From the NCBI GenBank assembly GCA_965649105.1, contig CBFGJP010000053.1:1-18292 (forward strand): a DNA stretch of 18,292 bases. The letters are read 5' to 3'. Position 1 is the stretch's first letter. Every line of letters begins with the position of its first letter. The notes below the pieces were generated by a model, which was not told where the DNA came from, ran no database searches, and saw nothing but the letters and a program-made list of their open reading frames with translations. A program made the position numbers and the translations under genes. Below, piece after piece: positions 1 to 5,602 of this stretch. This DNA is from JAOAFX01 sp965649105. GTDB lineage: Bacteria > Hydrothermota > Tepidihabitantia > SM23-42 > JAOAFX01.

Positions 1-67
1 TTGGGATATTATTGAGCACAGGGCGTAGTCGCTTACCATAACCACCGACGAGTATAAGAACCTTCAT
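1..67 (-). CDS. Sugar-phosphate nucleotidyltransferase, N-terminal fragment
   Basis: Only the first 22 codons are inside the window; the gene continues past the left edge. The translation begins MKVLILVGGYGKRLRPVLNN, which matches the N-terminal nucleotide-binding signature of the glucose-1-phosphate thymidylyl/uridylyl/mannose-1-phosphate guanylyltransferase superfamily (GGxGxRLxPLT), where the Gly-rich loop and Arg contact the NTP phosphates. These enzymes make NDP-sugars from sugar 1-phosphate plus NTP in the cytoplasm. The nucleotide and sugar specificity cannot be read from this piece. The gene is divergent from a sugar epimerase at 236, which fits a surface-polysaccharide or NDP-sugar locus. 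The promoter at 171-198 predicts a leader of about 95 nt. No strong Shine-Dalgarno is visible before the ATG. Confidence 0.8.
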   Translation of the reverse strand, partial: MKVLILVGGYGKRLRPVLNNIP

Positions 68-170
68 CTTTAGTATGCTCTCTTTGACATCTTATCCAGA
101 AGACAATACTCAAAACCATAAATCCATCTGGACTCACAAAGGTATTTTCTTATATCCATGCTCTTGCTAT

Positions 171-198
171 ATTATATCCATTTTACTCCAAAAATCAA
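171..198 (-). promoter_or_regulatory. Promoter of the nucleotidyltransferase gene
   Basis: On the minus strand the -35 box is TTGATT (198-193), then a 16-nt spacer, then TATAAT (176-171). The predicted start of transcription is near 164, giving a leader of about 95 nt before the ATG at 67. In that leader TCCAGA and TCTGGA could pair as a 6-bp stem around a loop of about 26 nt; no known riboswitch is recognised. The -35 box lies 4 bp from that of the divergent epimerase promoter. Confidence 0.6.
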
Positions 199-202
199 TA
201 TG

Positions 203-230
203 TTGATTTCTTTGGTGTATTATATATAAT
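203..230 (+). promoter_or_regulatory. Promoter of the epimerase gene, apparently leaderless
   Basis: TTGATT (203-208), 16-nt spacer, TATAAT (225-230). Only 5 nt (TAAGA) separate the -10 box from the ATG at 236, so transcription would start at or next to the start codon. No Shine-Dalgarno is present. Confidence 0.65.
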
Positions 231-235
231 TAAGA

Positions 236-1216
236 ATGAAGATTCTTATCATTGGGCATACCGGATTTATTGGTAGGTTTATATCCAACAAACTCGTAAA
301 AAGAAATAATAAGGTGGTTGGATTGGATATCAAGGAACCACCAGACGAATTGAAAAGTGTTTGCGAAAGTTTATGTGGCACTATTTTGTCCCAAGAAGAT
401 GTTATAAAATCACTCCACGGAGTGGATCTAGTCATTTCCCTTGCGGCAAAGCATCACGATTTTGGAATAACAAAAGAAGAATATTTCAGGGTAAATGAGG
501 GTGGGACGATAAATCTTCTTAATTGTATGTCAAAGTTAAATATAAAAAATTTGGTTTTTTACAGCAGTGTTGCGGTCTATGGAACACAGAATGAGCCAAC
601 AACCGAAGAGAGCCCACTCTTGCCTGATACCGATTATGGAAGGTCAAAACTTGCTGCAGAAAGGGCAATTTTAAGATGGGCAGAGGAAAATAAAGATAGA
701 CGCGCAATTATAATCAGGCCAACAGTGATATTTGGACCCGAAAATTATGGAAATGTTTATAATCTCATTGATAAGATTTACAAGAAAAGATTCATCTTTG
801 TTGGTGATGGTTCAAATATCAAATCCGTTGCCTATGTGGAAAATCTTGTTGATGCAACGATTTTTTTAATGGAACATCTAAAACCCGGGGTCCAAATCTT
901 CAATTATTCTGATGAGCCCCAGATGACGACAAAAGAAATCGTTGATATCATAACCGAATTTATGCCCCACGGTATCCCCACATTTAGAATTCCATTATCC
1001 CTTGCCGTATCTGTGGGGAGCATCTTTGATATTCTTGCAAAGATAACCGGCTATAATTTTCCAATCACCGCAAAAAGGATAAAAAAATTCAATACTGCCA
1101 CACACCATAAGTCCGATAAGATCAGACAATTGGGTTTTGAGCAGAAGATTTCAATAAGAGAAGGATTTAGACGGATGGTTGAGTGGTATTTGAAGGCAGG
1201 CGATAGTAAAAAATAG
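236..1216 (+). CDS. NAD-dependent sugar epimerase/dehydratase (extended SDR)
   Basis: A 326-aa cytoplasmic protein of the extended short-chain dehydrogenase/reductase family, probably acting on a nucleotide sugar. The N-terminal Rossmann fold has GHTGFIG at residues 7-13 (GxxGxxG) and an acidic Asp31 after beta-2, which favours NAD(H) over NADP(H). The catalytic residues are visible as Ser110/Ser111 in FYSSVAVYG and as YGRSK (Tyr134, Lys138). IIRPTVIFGPENYGN is the usual post-catalytic segment. Length fits the family (about 310-340). The divergent neighbour encodes a sugar-phosphate nucleotidyltransferase, so both may serve cell-surface glycan synthesis; substrate and product are not determinable. 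The ATG is chosen because the promoter -10 box ends 5 nt upstream. A decayed copy of the 3' end of this gene lies at 2300-2397. Confidence 0.85.
   Translation: MKILIIGHTGFIGRFISNKLVKRNNKVVGLDIKEPPDELKSVCESLCGTILSQEDVIKSLHGVDLVISLAAKHHDFGITKEEYFRVNEGGTINLLNCMSKLNIKNLVFYSSVAVYGTQNEPTTEESPLLPDTDYGRSKLAAERAILRWAEENKDRRAIIIRPTVIFGPENYGNVYNLIDKIYKKRFIFVGDGSNIKSVAYVENLVDATIFLMEHLKPGVQIFNYSDEPQMTTKEIVDIITEFMPHGIPTFRIPLSLAVSVGSIFDILAKITGYNFPITAKRIKKFNTATHHKSDKIRQLGFEQKISIREGFRRMVEWYLKAGDSKK
1121..1162 (+). repeat. 42-bp direct repeat, copy 1 (inside epimerase)
   Basis: Identical to 2315-2356 in the same orientation. The two copies flank the whole hepT-mntA module with starts 1194 bp apart. Flanking bases diverge quickly on both sides. 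Confidence 0.85.
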
Positions 1217-1238
1217 TTGATGGGTTGAGGTTGAGATG

Positions 1239-1257
1239 CTGGTTTTTATTTAACCAG
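1239..1257. terminator. Possible bidirectional terminator hairpin between convergent genes
   Basis: CTGGTT (1239-1244) and AACCAG (1252-1257) form a 6-bp stem with a 7-nt loop in the 51-bp gap between the convergent epimerase and hepT stop codons. The flanks are A+T-rich but lack a long U tract in either direction, so this is a weak candidate. Confidence 0.35.
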
Positions 1258-1267
1258 TTACCAAATT

Positions 1268-1711
1268 TTATTCTATATCTTTCTTCTCAATATATACCTT
1301 AACCTCCTCAAGATAATTCTTATATAACTGTTCGGCCTCCACAATAAATCTATTTATGAAACTCCATTTAATGTCTAAATATTCATGAATCAGAATATTT
1401 TTGAGTCTTACCCATTCAGATAATTTTTCTATTTCTTCTTTATCAAAACCTGGGATTAAACCAAGCGAACTTACAATTTCTTTATAAGTATCTGGAAGTT
1501 GCAAATTTTCTATTGCCAAAATAATCTTGGCAATATCTATTGATGACTGGACAATATTTTCAATCCACCTCTCAACATTCCTTCTTTTATCTCGATCGGT
1601 AAAATAATCCATTTTTGTGAGTGTACTTAATTTTTTATAATCCATAAGCTCGGTTTCCAGAAAGTTTAAATGTTTAATAAGTCTAACTTTAAACTCCTTT
1701 AGCAAGTACAC
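1268..1711 (-). CDS. hepT: HepT-like toxin (DUF86 family)
   Basis: A 147-aa, mostly alpha-helical cytoplasmic protein. Near the C-terminus it has Arg102, six residues, His109-Glu-Tyr111 (RLKNILIHEY), the RX4-6HXY motif of HepT-type HEPN toxins. Family members act as RNases or are poly-AMPylated on the Tyr by the partner MntA, which neutralises them. The gene overlaps the upstream mntA frame by 23 nt (1689-1711), the usual translationally coupled arrangement of MNT/HEPN modules. All motif residues are intact, whereas the antitoxin frame upstream is broken at its 5' end, so how the cell tolerates this toxin is a real question. The module sits between two copies of the epimerase 3' end. It may serve in phage defence or plasmid/island maintenance, as in related systems. 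Confidence 0.8.
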   Translation of the reverse strand: MYLLKEFKVRLIKHLNFLETELMDYKKLSTLTKMDYFTDRDKRRNVERWIENIVQSSIDIAKIILAIENLQLPDTYKEIVSSLGLIPGFDKEEIEKLSEWVRLKNILIHEYLDIKWSFINRFIVEAEQLYKNYLEEVKVYIEKKDIE

Positions 1712-2115
1712 TCCTTTCTTTATAATAATTCAATACAAAATCACGGTATTCTTCAGCCTCATCAATAATTACTTCCATAAACTCATTATAGAGTCCCCAG
1801 TCATTTATTACTATAGGGATGCCTCTTATAGCACTTGCCGCAACGCTTGCTGAAACTCTGTTCAACACCAACAACTCTACTTCTTTTTTTAGAATTTTTT
1901 GTAAATCGCTCCAGACCTCAACTTCGCCTTTGTAAAAAACATTTGCCTCGTATTCTATGGGATGTCTATTTCGGTGACATCTCATGGGGTAAAAATATAC
2001 TGCAATATCTACATCAGATAATTTACCAGCACTCCCCCTTGCATAAGAACCGTATAAAAAGACAAAAGCAATATCGTTTCTCTGGCTAAAGTATTTTTTT
2101 TAAGGCTTCAAACAT
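1689..2115 (-). CDS. mntA: MntA-like nucleotidyltransferase antitoxin, frameshifted at an A8 run
   Basis: Minimal nucleotidyltransferase that would AMPylate HepT. The only Met in the long frame (1985) lies after the active site, so a naive call gives a 98-aa fragment. Upstream in the same frame the sequence reads FLYGSYARG...LSDVD, the GSX10DXD catalytic motif; a Glu (VELLVLN) stands where the third Asp is usual. That frame has no conventional start and meets TAA near 2101. A plausible N-terminus MFEALKK begins at ATG 2113-2115 one frame away and stops at TAG 2086-2088. Removing one A from the A8 run (2094-2101) joins them into a normal 141-aa protein (Gly22, Ser23, Asp34, Asp36). A well-spaced promoter ends 8 nt before this ATG. 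It could be a true mutation, a sequencing indel, or transcriptional slippage; the sequence alone cannot decide. Confidence 0.72.
2094..2101 (-). other. A8 homopolymer, frameshift or slippage site in mntA
   Basis: Eight T on the plus strand, eight A on the coding strand, located between codon 5 of the ATG-2115 frame and the frame carrying GSX10DXD. Seven A would restore a continuous 141-codon reading frame. Runs of this length are known sites of RNA polymerase slippage and of sequencing error. Confidence 0.6.
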
Positions 2116-2123
2116 ACTATTAG

Positions 2124-2151
2124 AGTATACATACTAATAAATAAAAATCAA
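2124..2151 (-). promoter_or_regulatory. Promoter of mntA-hepT, apparently leaderless
   Basis: Minus strand: TTGATT (2151-2146), 16-nt spacer, TATACT (2129-2124), then 8 nt to the ATG at 2115. Same geometry as the other leaderless-type promoters here. It supports ATG 2115 as the real antitoxin start even though that frame is interrupted. Confidence 0.55.
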
Positions 2152-2299
2152 TAGTCCAAATCTTCCTTACATTACCGGGGAAGAAAATGCTTGCCACTCC
2201 AGAATCATACTTACCATAGTTGCCATTTTCCGTATAATTGGATATAGAATTTGGAATTAAGGGAAGATTCCATTATCGGGGGTTGGGATTTCCAAATTC

Positions 2300-2397
2300 A
2301 AATACTCTGAAAAAATCAGACAATTGGGTTTTGAGCAGAAGATTTCAATAAGAGAATGATTGAATGGTATTTAAGCAAAGCAGAGCGTAGAAATTAG
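2300..2397 (+). pseudogene. Decayed 3' fragment of a second epimerase gene
   Basis: From 2300 the plus strand reads KYSEKIRQLGFEQKISIRE, matching residues near the C-terminus of the epimerase at 236-1216 (KSDKIRQLGFEQKISIRE). The nucleotide match is perfect over 42 bp (2315-2356 against 1121-1162). The frame then meets TGA at 2357; after a deletion of about 13 bp relative to the intact gene, the adjacent frame continues MIEWYLSKAERRN and stops at 2395-2397, parallel to the true tail VEWYLKAGDSKK. No upstream epimerase sequence is recognisable. It is a relic of a tandem paralog or of a partial duplication. Confidence 0.7.
2315..2356 (+). repeat. 42-bp direct repeat, copy 2 (in epimerase fragment)
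   Basis: Second copy of the repeat at 1121-1162, inside the decayed epimerase tail. The upstream codons differ from the intact gene at many positions although the repeat itself is perfect. Confidence 0.85.
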
Positions 2398-2534
2398 CGG
2401 TGAAATATATAAGATAAAAAATATCTCCATTTGGAGCTCAGAGAGGTATTTTAAATTTGGATTTGAATAATATAGAATAAAATCCACCAGCATTTGTTTT
2501 TTTGACTATCGATGTCATCTTTATGTTATTTTTC

Positions 2535-2999
2535 TTAAAAGAGGTCTTTTACAATCTCTGCAATCAGTTCAAGAAATTCCTGATCTTCTTTGGTAAATGG
2601 TGAAATCGTATGGGAGTCAATATCAATCTCCGCCACCACCGTACCATCCTTAAAAACCGGTACGACAATCTCGGATTTCACCTTTACACTACAGGATAGA
2701 TAATTGGTCTCTTTTGATACATCCTGGACCACGAATGTTTCCTTTCTTGCAACTGCCTGACCACAAATTCCCCGGCCAAAGGGGATTCTTGTATGTTCGG
2801 TTGGTTCACCGACAAAAGGACCAAGATACAATTCCTTTTTATCATTATCTGCGCTATAAAATCCTACCCAGTTATAGTACGGAACACTATCTTTTAAAAG
2901 TTCACAAATTTTTAATAATTTTTCTCTTGAATCAACAGGAAGTTTTACGATATTGTTTATTTTTTGGAGAAGGAAGTTAAAAATTTTCTTTTTATCCAT
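2535..2999 (-). CDS. GAF-domain protein related to free-methionine-(R)-sulfoxide reductase
   Basis: A 154-aa single GAF-domain cytoplasmic protein. YYNWVGFY, LYLGPFVGEP, RIPFGRGICGQAV, VQDVS and SEIVVPV...EIDIDS follow the pattern of the YebR/fRMsr family, which reduces free Met-R-sulfoxide with a Cys relay. Cys79 (GRGIC) and Cys103 (YLSC) align with two of the three redox cysteines of the E. coli enzyme (Cys94, Cys118). The third (Cys84) is replaced in TEHTRIP, as in many uncharacterised GAF relatives. It may therefore be a reductase with an altered relay or a sensor. Its ATG overlaps the stop of the upstream oxidoreductase gene (TAATG), so it is the last cistron of the redox operon starting at 5488, which makes a role in redox repair plausible. 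Confidence 0.75.
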   Translation of the reverse strand: MDKKKIFNFLLQKINNIVKLPVDSREKLLKICELLKDSVPYYNWVGFYSADNDKKELYLGPFVGEPTEHTRIPFGRGICGQAVARKETFVVQDVSKETNYLSCSVKVKSEIVVPVFKDGTVVAEIDIDSHTISPFTKEDQEFLELIAEIVKDLF

Positions 3000-4570
3000 T
3001 ACGGACGGTAGCGCATTGGACAGACAAGGCAGCGTTTTGCCTCATTCTTTAAATCTTCTTTTGAAAGAATACCTTCCACAGTTCTGAAATCTTTTATACG
3101 CTCTCCTGCATCGCGATGAGGTATCTTTATTTTCGGCATATTAAATATCTGCCAGCAAATTGGGTTGTAAACCATTAAGTTAGATAAAGAAAGGAACATC
3201 CCACCGCTTAAATATTTATCAATCATTTGGGCAGCCTTCAAACCATCACCCACTGCATGGGCAAGGGTCTGCGGACCCCGCACTGCATCACCACCTGCAA
3301 AAATCTTCGAATTACCAGCTCTGCCATTCTTTACCACAATTCTACATTTATCATCAAGATTAATGTAATCTCTAAGAAAATTAGTAGATGGAACCTGACC
3401 AATTGCCGAAACCATTTTATCAACTTCAATCTCAAATTCTGAATCAGGGATTAACTCAACCCTACCTCTCCTTCCTTCGGGTGCGCGGGTTTTTGCCATT
3501 ACTACTCTATCATTTTTTATACGAAGCGGTGTAGTATAAGGATAGATTTTTATGCCTTCCTCTTCCGCTTCAATCTTATTCTCCTTCTCTGCAGGCATAT
3601 CTTCAATACCCCGTCGATAATAGATTGCCACATCATTCCCACATCTCAATAGACTACGTGCCACATCAAACGCGGTATTGCCACCACCGATCACTGCCAC
3701 CCTACCAAAGTTAATCACTTCTCCGTTTTTTATCCGGTATAGAACATCCAATCCACCAAGTGCTAATTCTCCACCTTCAATATGGAGTTTTTCCGAAATC
3801 CCGGCACCGGTTGAGATAAATATCGCATTAAAATCCGTTATAAGTTCAGCAAACCCAATTTCTCTACCAATTTCCACATCTGTCTTTATTTCAAAACCTG
3901 CATTTTTTAGTGCCTCAATCTCTTCTTCCACAACGGAGCGGGGCAGACGAAATTCAGGGATATACATACTCAAGACACCACCCGGATATTTCTCTTTTTC
4001 AAAGATTATAACCTGATAGCCAAGTTTACCAAGTTCATAACCCGCAGTCAATCCACACGGACCCGCGCCGATAATGGCCACTCTTTCACTTTTCTTCTTT
4101 ACTGGTTTAGATGGCTCTTCTGTCTCCACACCATGCTTTAGATATCTGATTGCTACAGGTTCGTCAATACCCCTTCTCGTGCAATTATCTTCGCACGGTG
4201 CCGGACAGATCATTCCCAGGATCTTAAAAAACGGAACAAATGGATATTTGTTTTTATTGCTCACAATAAGATTGATATAATACCAGGGTGCAATACCTGT
4301 CGGACAATTCTTCTCACAAGGTGATACTGAATATGTCTCACCACGATATGCATCATAGATATTAAAGAGCCAGAATATAATCCAGGCACCAAGTAATATC
4401 CAGAAACCAATTGTGAGTTTAATCCATAGAATTTTTGTCACCAGTAGAGAGCCATAGAAAAAAACAATAAACATTATGCCGGTAAAGATTCTATTTGAAT
4501 ATATTTGACCGCCACCAACAATAAATATTGAAATGATTGCGGAAATCAGTCTTTTATTATTTTGTGCCAT
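2999..4570 (-). CDS. Membrane-anchored GltD-like NAD(P)H/FAD iron-sulfur oxidoreductase
   Basis: A 523-aa fusion. Residues 8-72 form two or three hydrophobic segments resembling a TM2-type module (GGGQIYSNRIFTG). Residues 85-130 carry the GltD-type cluster cysteines (Cys85, Cys89, Cys122, Cys126, Cys130). IIGAGPCGLTAGYELG at about 167-182 is the FAD Rossmann motif, with EKEKYPGGVL after it. VAVIGGGNTAFDVARS near 291-306 is the NAD(P)H-binding motif. FAGGDAVRGPQTLAHAVGDG (424-443) is the second FAD contact, and a CxxC (514-517) ends the protein. Relatives are the glutamate synthase small subunit and NADPH:ferredoxin oxidoreductases. No glutamate synthase large subunit is nearby, so electron transfer to a membrane partner is more likely than glutamate synthesis. 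It overlaps the polyferredoxin gene by 14 nt (4557-4570), implying a complex. The membrane anchor is unusual for the family. Confidence 0.82.
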   Translation of the reverse strand: MAQNNKRLISAIISIFIVGGGQIYSNRIFTGIMFIVFFYGSLLVTKILWIKLTIGFWILLGAWIIFWLFNIYDAYRGETYSVSPCEKNCPTGIAPWYYINLIVSNKNKYPFVPFFKILGMICPAPCEDNCTRRGIDEPVAIRYLKHGVETEEPSKPVKKKSERVAIIGAGPCGLTAGYELGKLGYQVIIFEKEKYPGGVLSMYIPEFRLPRSVVEEEIEALKNAGFEIKTDVEIGREIGFAELITDFNAIFISTGAGISEKLHIEGGELALGGLDVLYRIKNGEVINFGRVAVIGGGNTAFDVARSLLRCGNDVAIYYRRGIEDMPAEKENKIEAEEEGIKIYPYTTPLRIKNDRVVMAKTRAPEGRRGRVELIPDSEFEIEVDKMVSAIGQVPSTNFLRDYINLDDKCRIVVKNGRAGNSKIFAGGDAVRGPQTLAHAVGDGLKAAQMIDKYLSGGMFLSLSNLMVYNPICWQIFNMPKIKIPHRDAGERIKDFRTVEGILSKEDLKNEAKRCLVCPMRYRP

Positions 4571-5351
4571 AACTTATCGCCTTTGTTGGACATTTTTTTA
4601 CACAATCAAGGCATCTTATACAATCAATGCTATACGGTGAGTTATGAATCGGCACATCCATTGGGCAGACTGCCTTACAGGAATCACAATCAATACATTT
4701 TGTTTTATCAACCTGCAACCTAAATAGACTGAATTTATTGAATATTGAATATATTGCACCAATCGGGCAGAGACTTCGGCAAAAAAATCTCTTTATATAA
4801 ATTGAAAATTGTATAACGATGACAAGTATCGCCATTTTTATCCAGAATAACCAACCAACGAGTGCCTTGATATCACCAGTCTTGTCTGCCATTACAAGGG
4901 GAATGCCTGCCTCAAGTATCCCAGCCGGACATAGCTTACAGAACCAGGGCTCTCCACTGATCCAGGCAATAATGCCTGCAACAATAATTAACACTGCATA
5001 CTTGAAATAAGTGAAAAATTTTGGCAGGCGCATCTTGAAGGTCCTCAATTTATAAAGCAGGTCCTGAAATAAGCCAAACGGACATAACCAGCCACATGCC
5101 ATTCTACCTACAACCGTGCCAATTGCACCGAAAAATCCCGCAATATAAAAAGGTATTAGATGGAGGTTAAAAAAGTGCTGCAGTGCACCAATCGGGCAGG
5201 AAAATAGTGACAAAGGGCAACCCCAGCAATTCAAAATTGGCACACAACCCTGTTTTAATGGACCCTGATAGATCCCGCCCTGCCATATCGCAGGATAATT
5301 TCCTAAGGTGATTGCCGAGGCAACAAACTGGATGATTCTTTTTAATCTCAT
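4557..5351 (-). CDS. NapH/CcoG-like membrane polyferredoxin
   Basis: A 264-aa integral membrane iron-sulfur protein. Motifs in order: CWGCP near the N-terminus, CGWLCPFGLFQDLLYK in the membrane-associated part, WFCKLCPAG, CRSLCPIGA, then two C-terminal 4Fe-4S clusters (CIDCDSCKAVCP and CIRCLDCVKKCP). About four or five transmembrane helices alternate with these. NapH-type proteins pass electrons across or along the inner membrane. The start at 5351 is chosen because its ATG overlaps the stop of the small CLSC protein (ATGA); an in-frame ATG at 5378 exists but would overlap that gene more deeply and has no better ribosome site. The adjacent flavoprotein is the likely electron donor. The terminal acceptor is not named by the sequence; a periplasmic thiol system is an inference. 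Confidence 0.82.
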   Translation of the reverse strand: MRLKRIIQFVASAITLGNYPAIWQGGIYQGPLKQGCVPILNCWGCPLSLFSCPIGALQHFFNLHLIPFYIAGFFGAIGTVVGRMACGWLCPFGLFQDLLYKLRTFKMRLPKFFTYFKYAVLIIVAGIIAWISGEPWFCKLCPAGILEAGIPLVMADKTGDIKALVGWLFWIKMAILVIVIQFSIYIKRFFCRSLCPIGAIYSIFNKFSLFRLQVDKTKCIDCDSCKAVCPMDVPIHNSPYSIDCIRCLDCVKKCPTKAISYGTK

Positions 5352-5488
5352 TGCTGTAACCCCATACAGGACAGGCACATCACCGAAGCCACACTTTCGG
5401 TCTCAGTAAAGTCACCAAGTTTGCCACCATAAAAGATACTGGCAATAAAAATGACAATCAGGAGAATAATAAATATGAACCGCTTCAT
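5348..5488 (-). CDS. 46-aa single-pass membrane protein with C-terminal CLSC motif
   Basis: A small gene that is easy to miss. The product starts MKRFIFIILLIVIFIASIFY, one hydrophobic helix after a short basic N-terminus, continues GGKLGDFTETESVASV and ends MCLSCMGLQQ. With a basic cytoplasmic N-terminus, the positive-inside rule puts the C-terminal CxxC outside the inner membrane. Its TGA overlaps the ATG of the polyferredoxin (ATGA), and a promoter lies 41 nt upstream (5530-5557), so it is the first cistron of the redox operon. GAGGAAG sits about 14 nt before the ATG, a distant Shine-Dalgarno. I infer a dithiol electron carrier or assembly partner for the polyferredoxin. No named family is recalled with confidence. 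The terminal UGA is followed by GAT TAA, so it is a true stop and not selenocysteine. Confidence 0.7.
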   Translation of the reverse strand: MKRFIFIILLIVIFIASIFYGGKLGDFTETESVASVMCLSCMGLQQ

Positions 5489-5529
5489 ATAGCGCCCTGA
5501 AACTTCCTCAAGCTAATAAACATTCGTTA

Positions 5530-5557
5530 AATATACCCAAAATATGGCGTGAGTCAA
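5530..5557 (-). promoter_or_regulatory. Promoter of the polyferredoxin redox operon
   Basis: Minus strand: TTGACT (5557-5552), 16-nt spacer, TATATT (5535-5530). It lies between the beta-barrel stop at 5603 and the small-protein ATG at 5488 and gives a leader of about 34 nt. It would make 5488-2535 a transcription unit separate from the barrel gene, although no terminator is seen between them. Confidence 0.55.
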
Positions 5558-5602
5558 GGAAAGGATGATTTTTAAATCTCTCTTTGCCTTCAATTGCTCT
5601 TT

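Larger units (their letters stand above)
2116..2534. other. 419-bp intergenic region with mntA promoter and decayed gene fragment
   Basis: It contains the mntA promoter (2124-2151) and the epimerase-tail fragment (2300-2397). Between about 2115 and 2285 the minus strand stays open for roughly 55 codons, including GNYGKYDSGVASIFF, but has no start codon or ribosome site and no family I recognise; it may be another remnant. Small inverted repeats (CTCCA-TT-TGGAG near 2430; TGAC/GTCA around 2510) are too weak to call terminators. Confidence 0.5.

Noticed and set aside
1121..2356. An insertion sequence or composite transposon bounded by the 42-bp repeats
   Set aside because: No transposase, terminal inverted repeats or target duplication is visible; the repeats are coding sequence of an epimerase.
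2500..2534. Rho-independent terminator after the GAF gene
   Set aside because: The 4-bp stem near 2510 is followed on the minus strand by A, not U, so it does not fit.
5348..5350. UGA after CLSCMGLQQ as another selenocysteine codon
   Set aside because: The next codons are GAT TAA, so read-through would add one residue only; no SECIS-like hairpin is seen and the ATGA overlap explains it as a stop.
4557..5378. Polyferredoxin start at ATG 5378
   Set aside because: It would overlap the small CLSC gene by about 30 nt; ATG 5351 gives the usual 4-nt coupled overlap.
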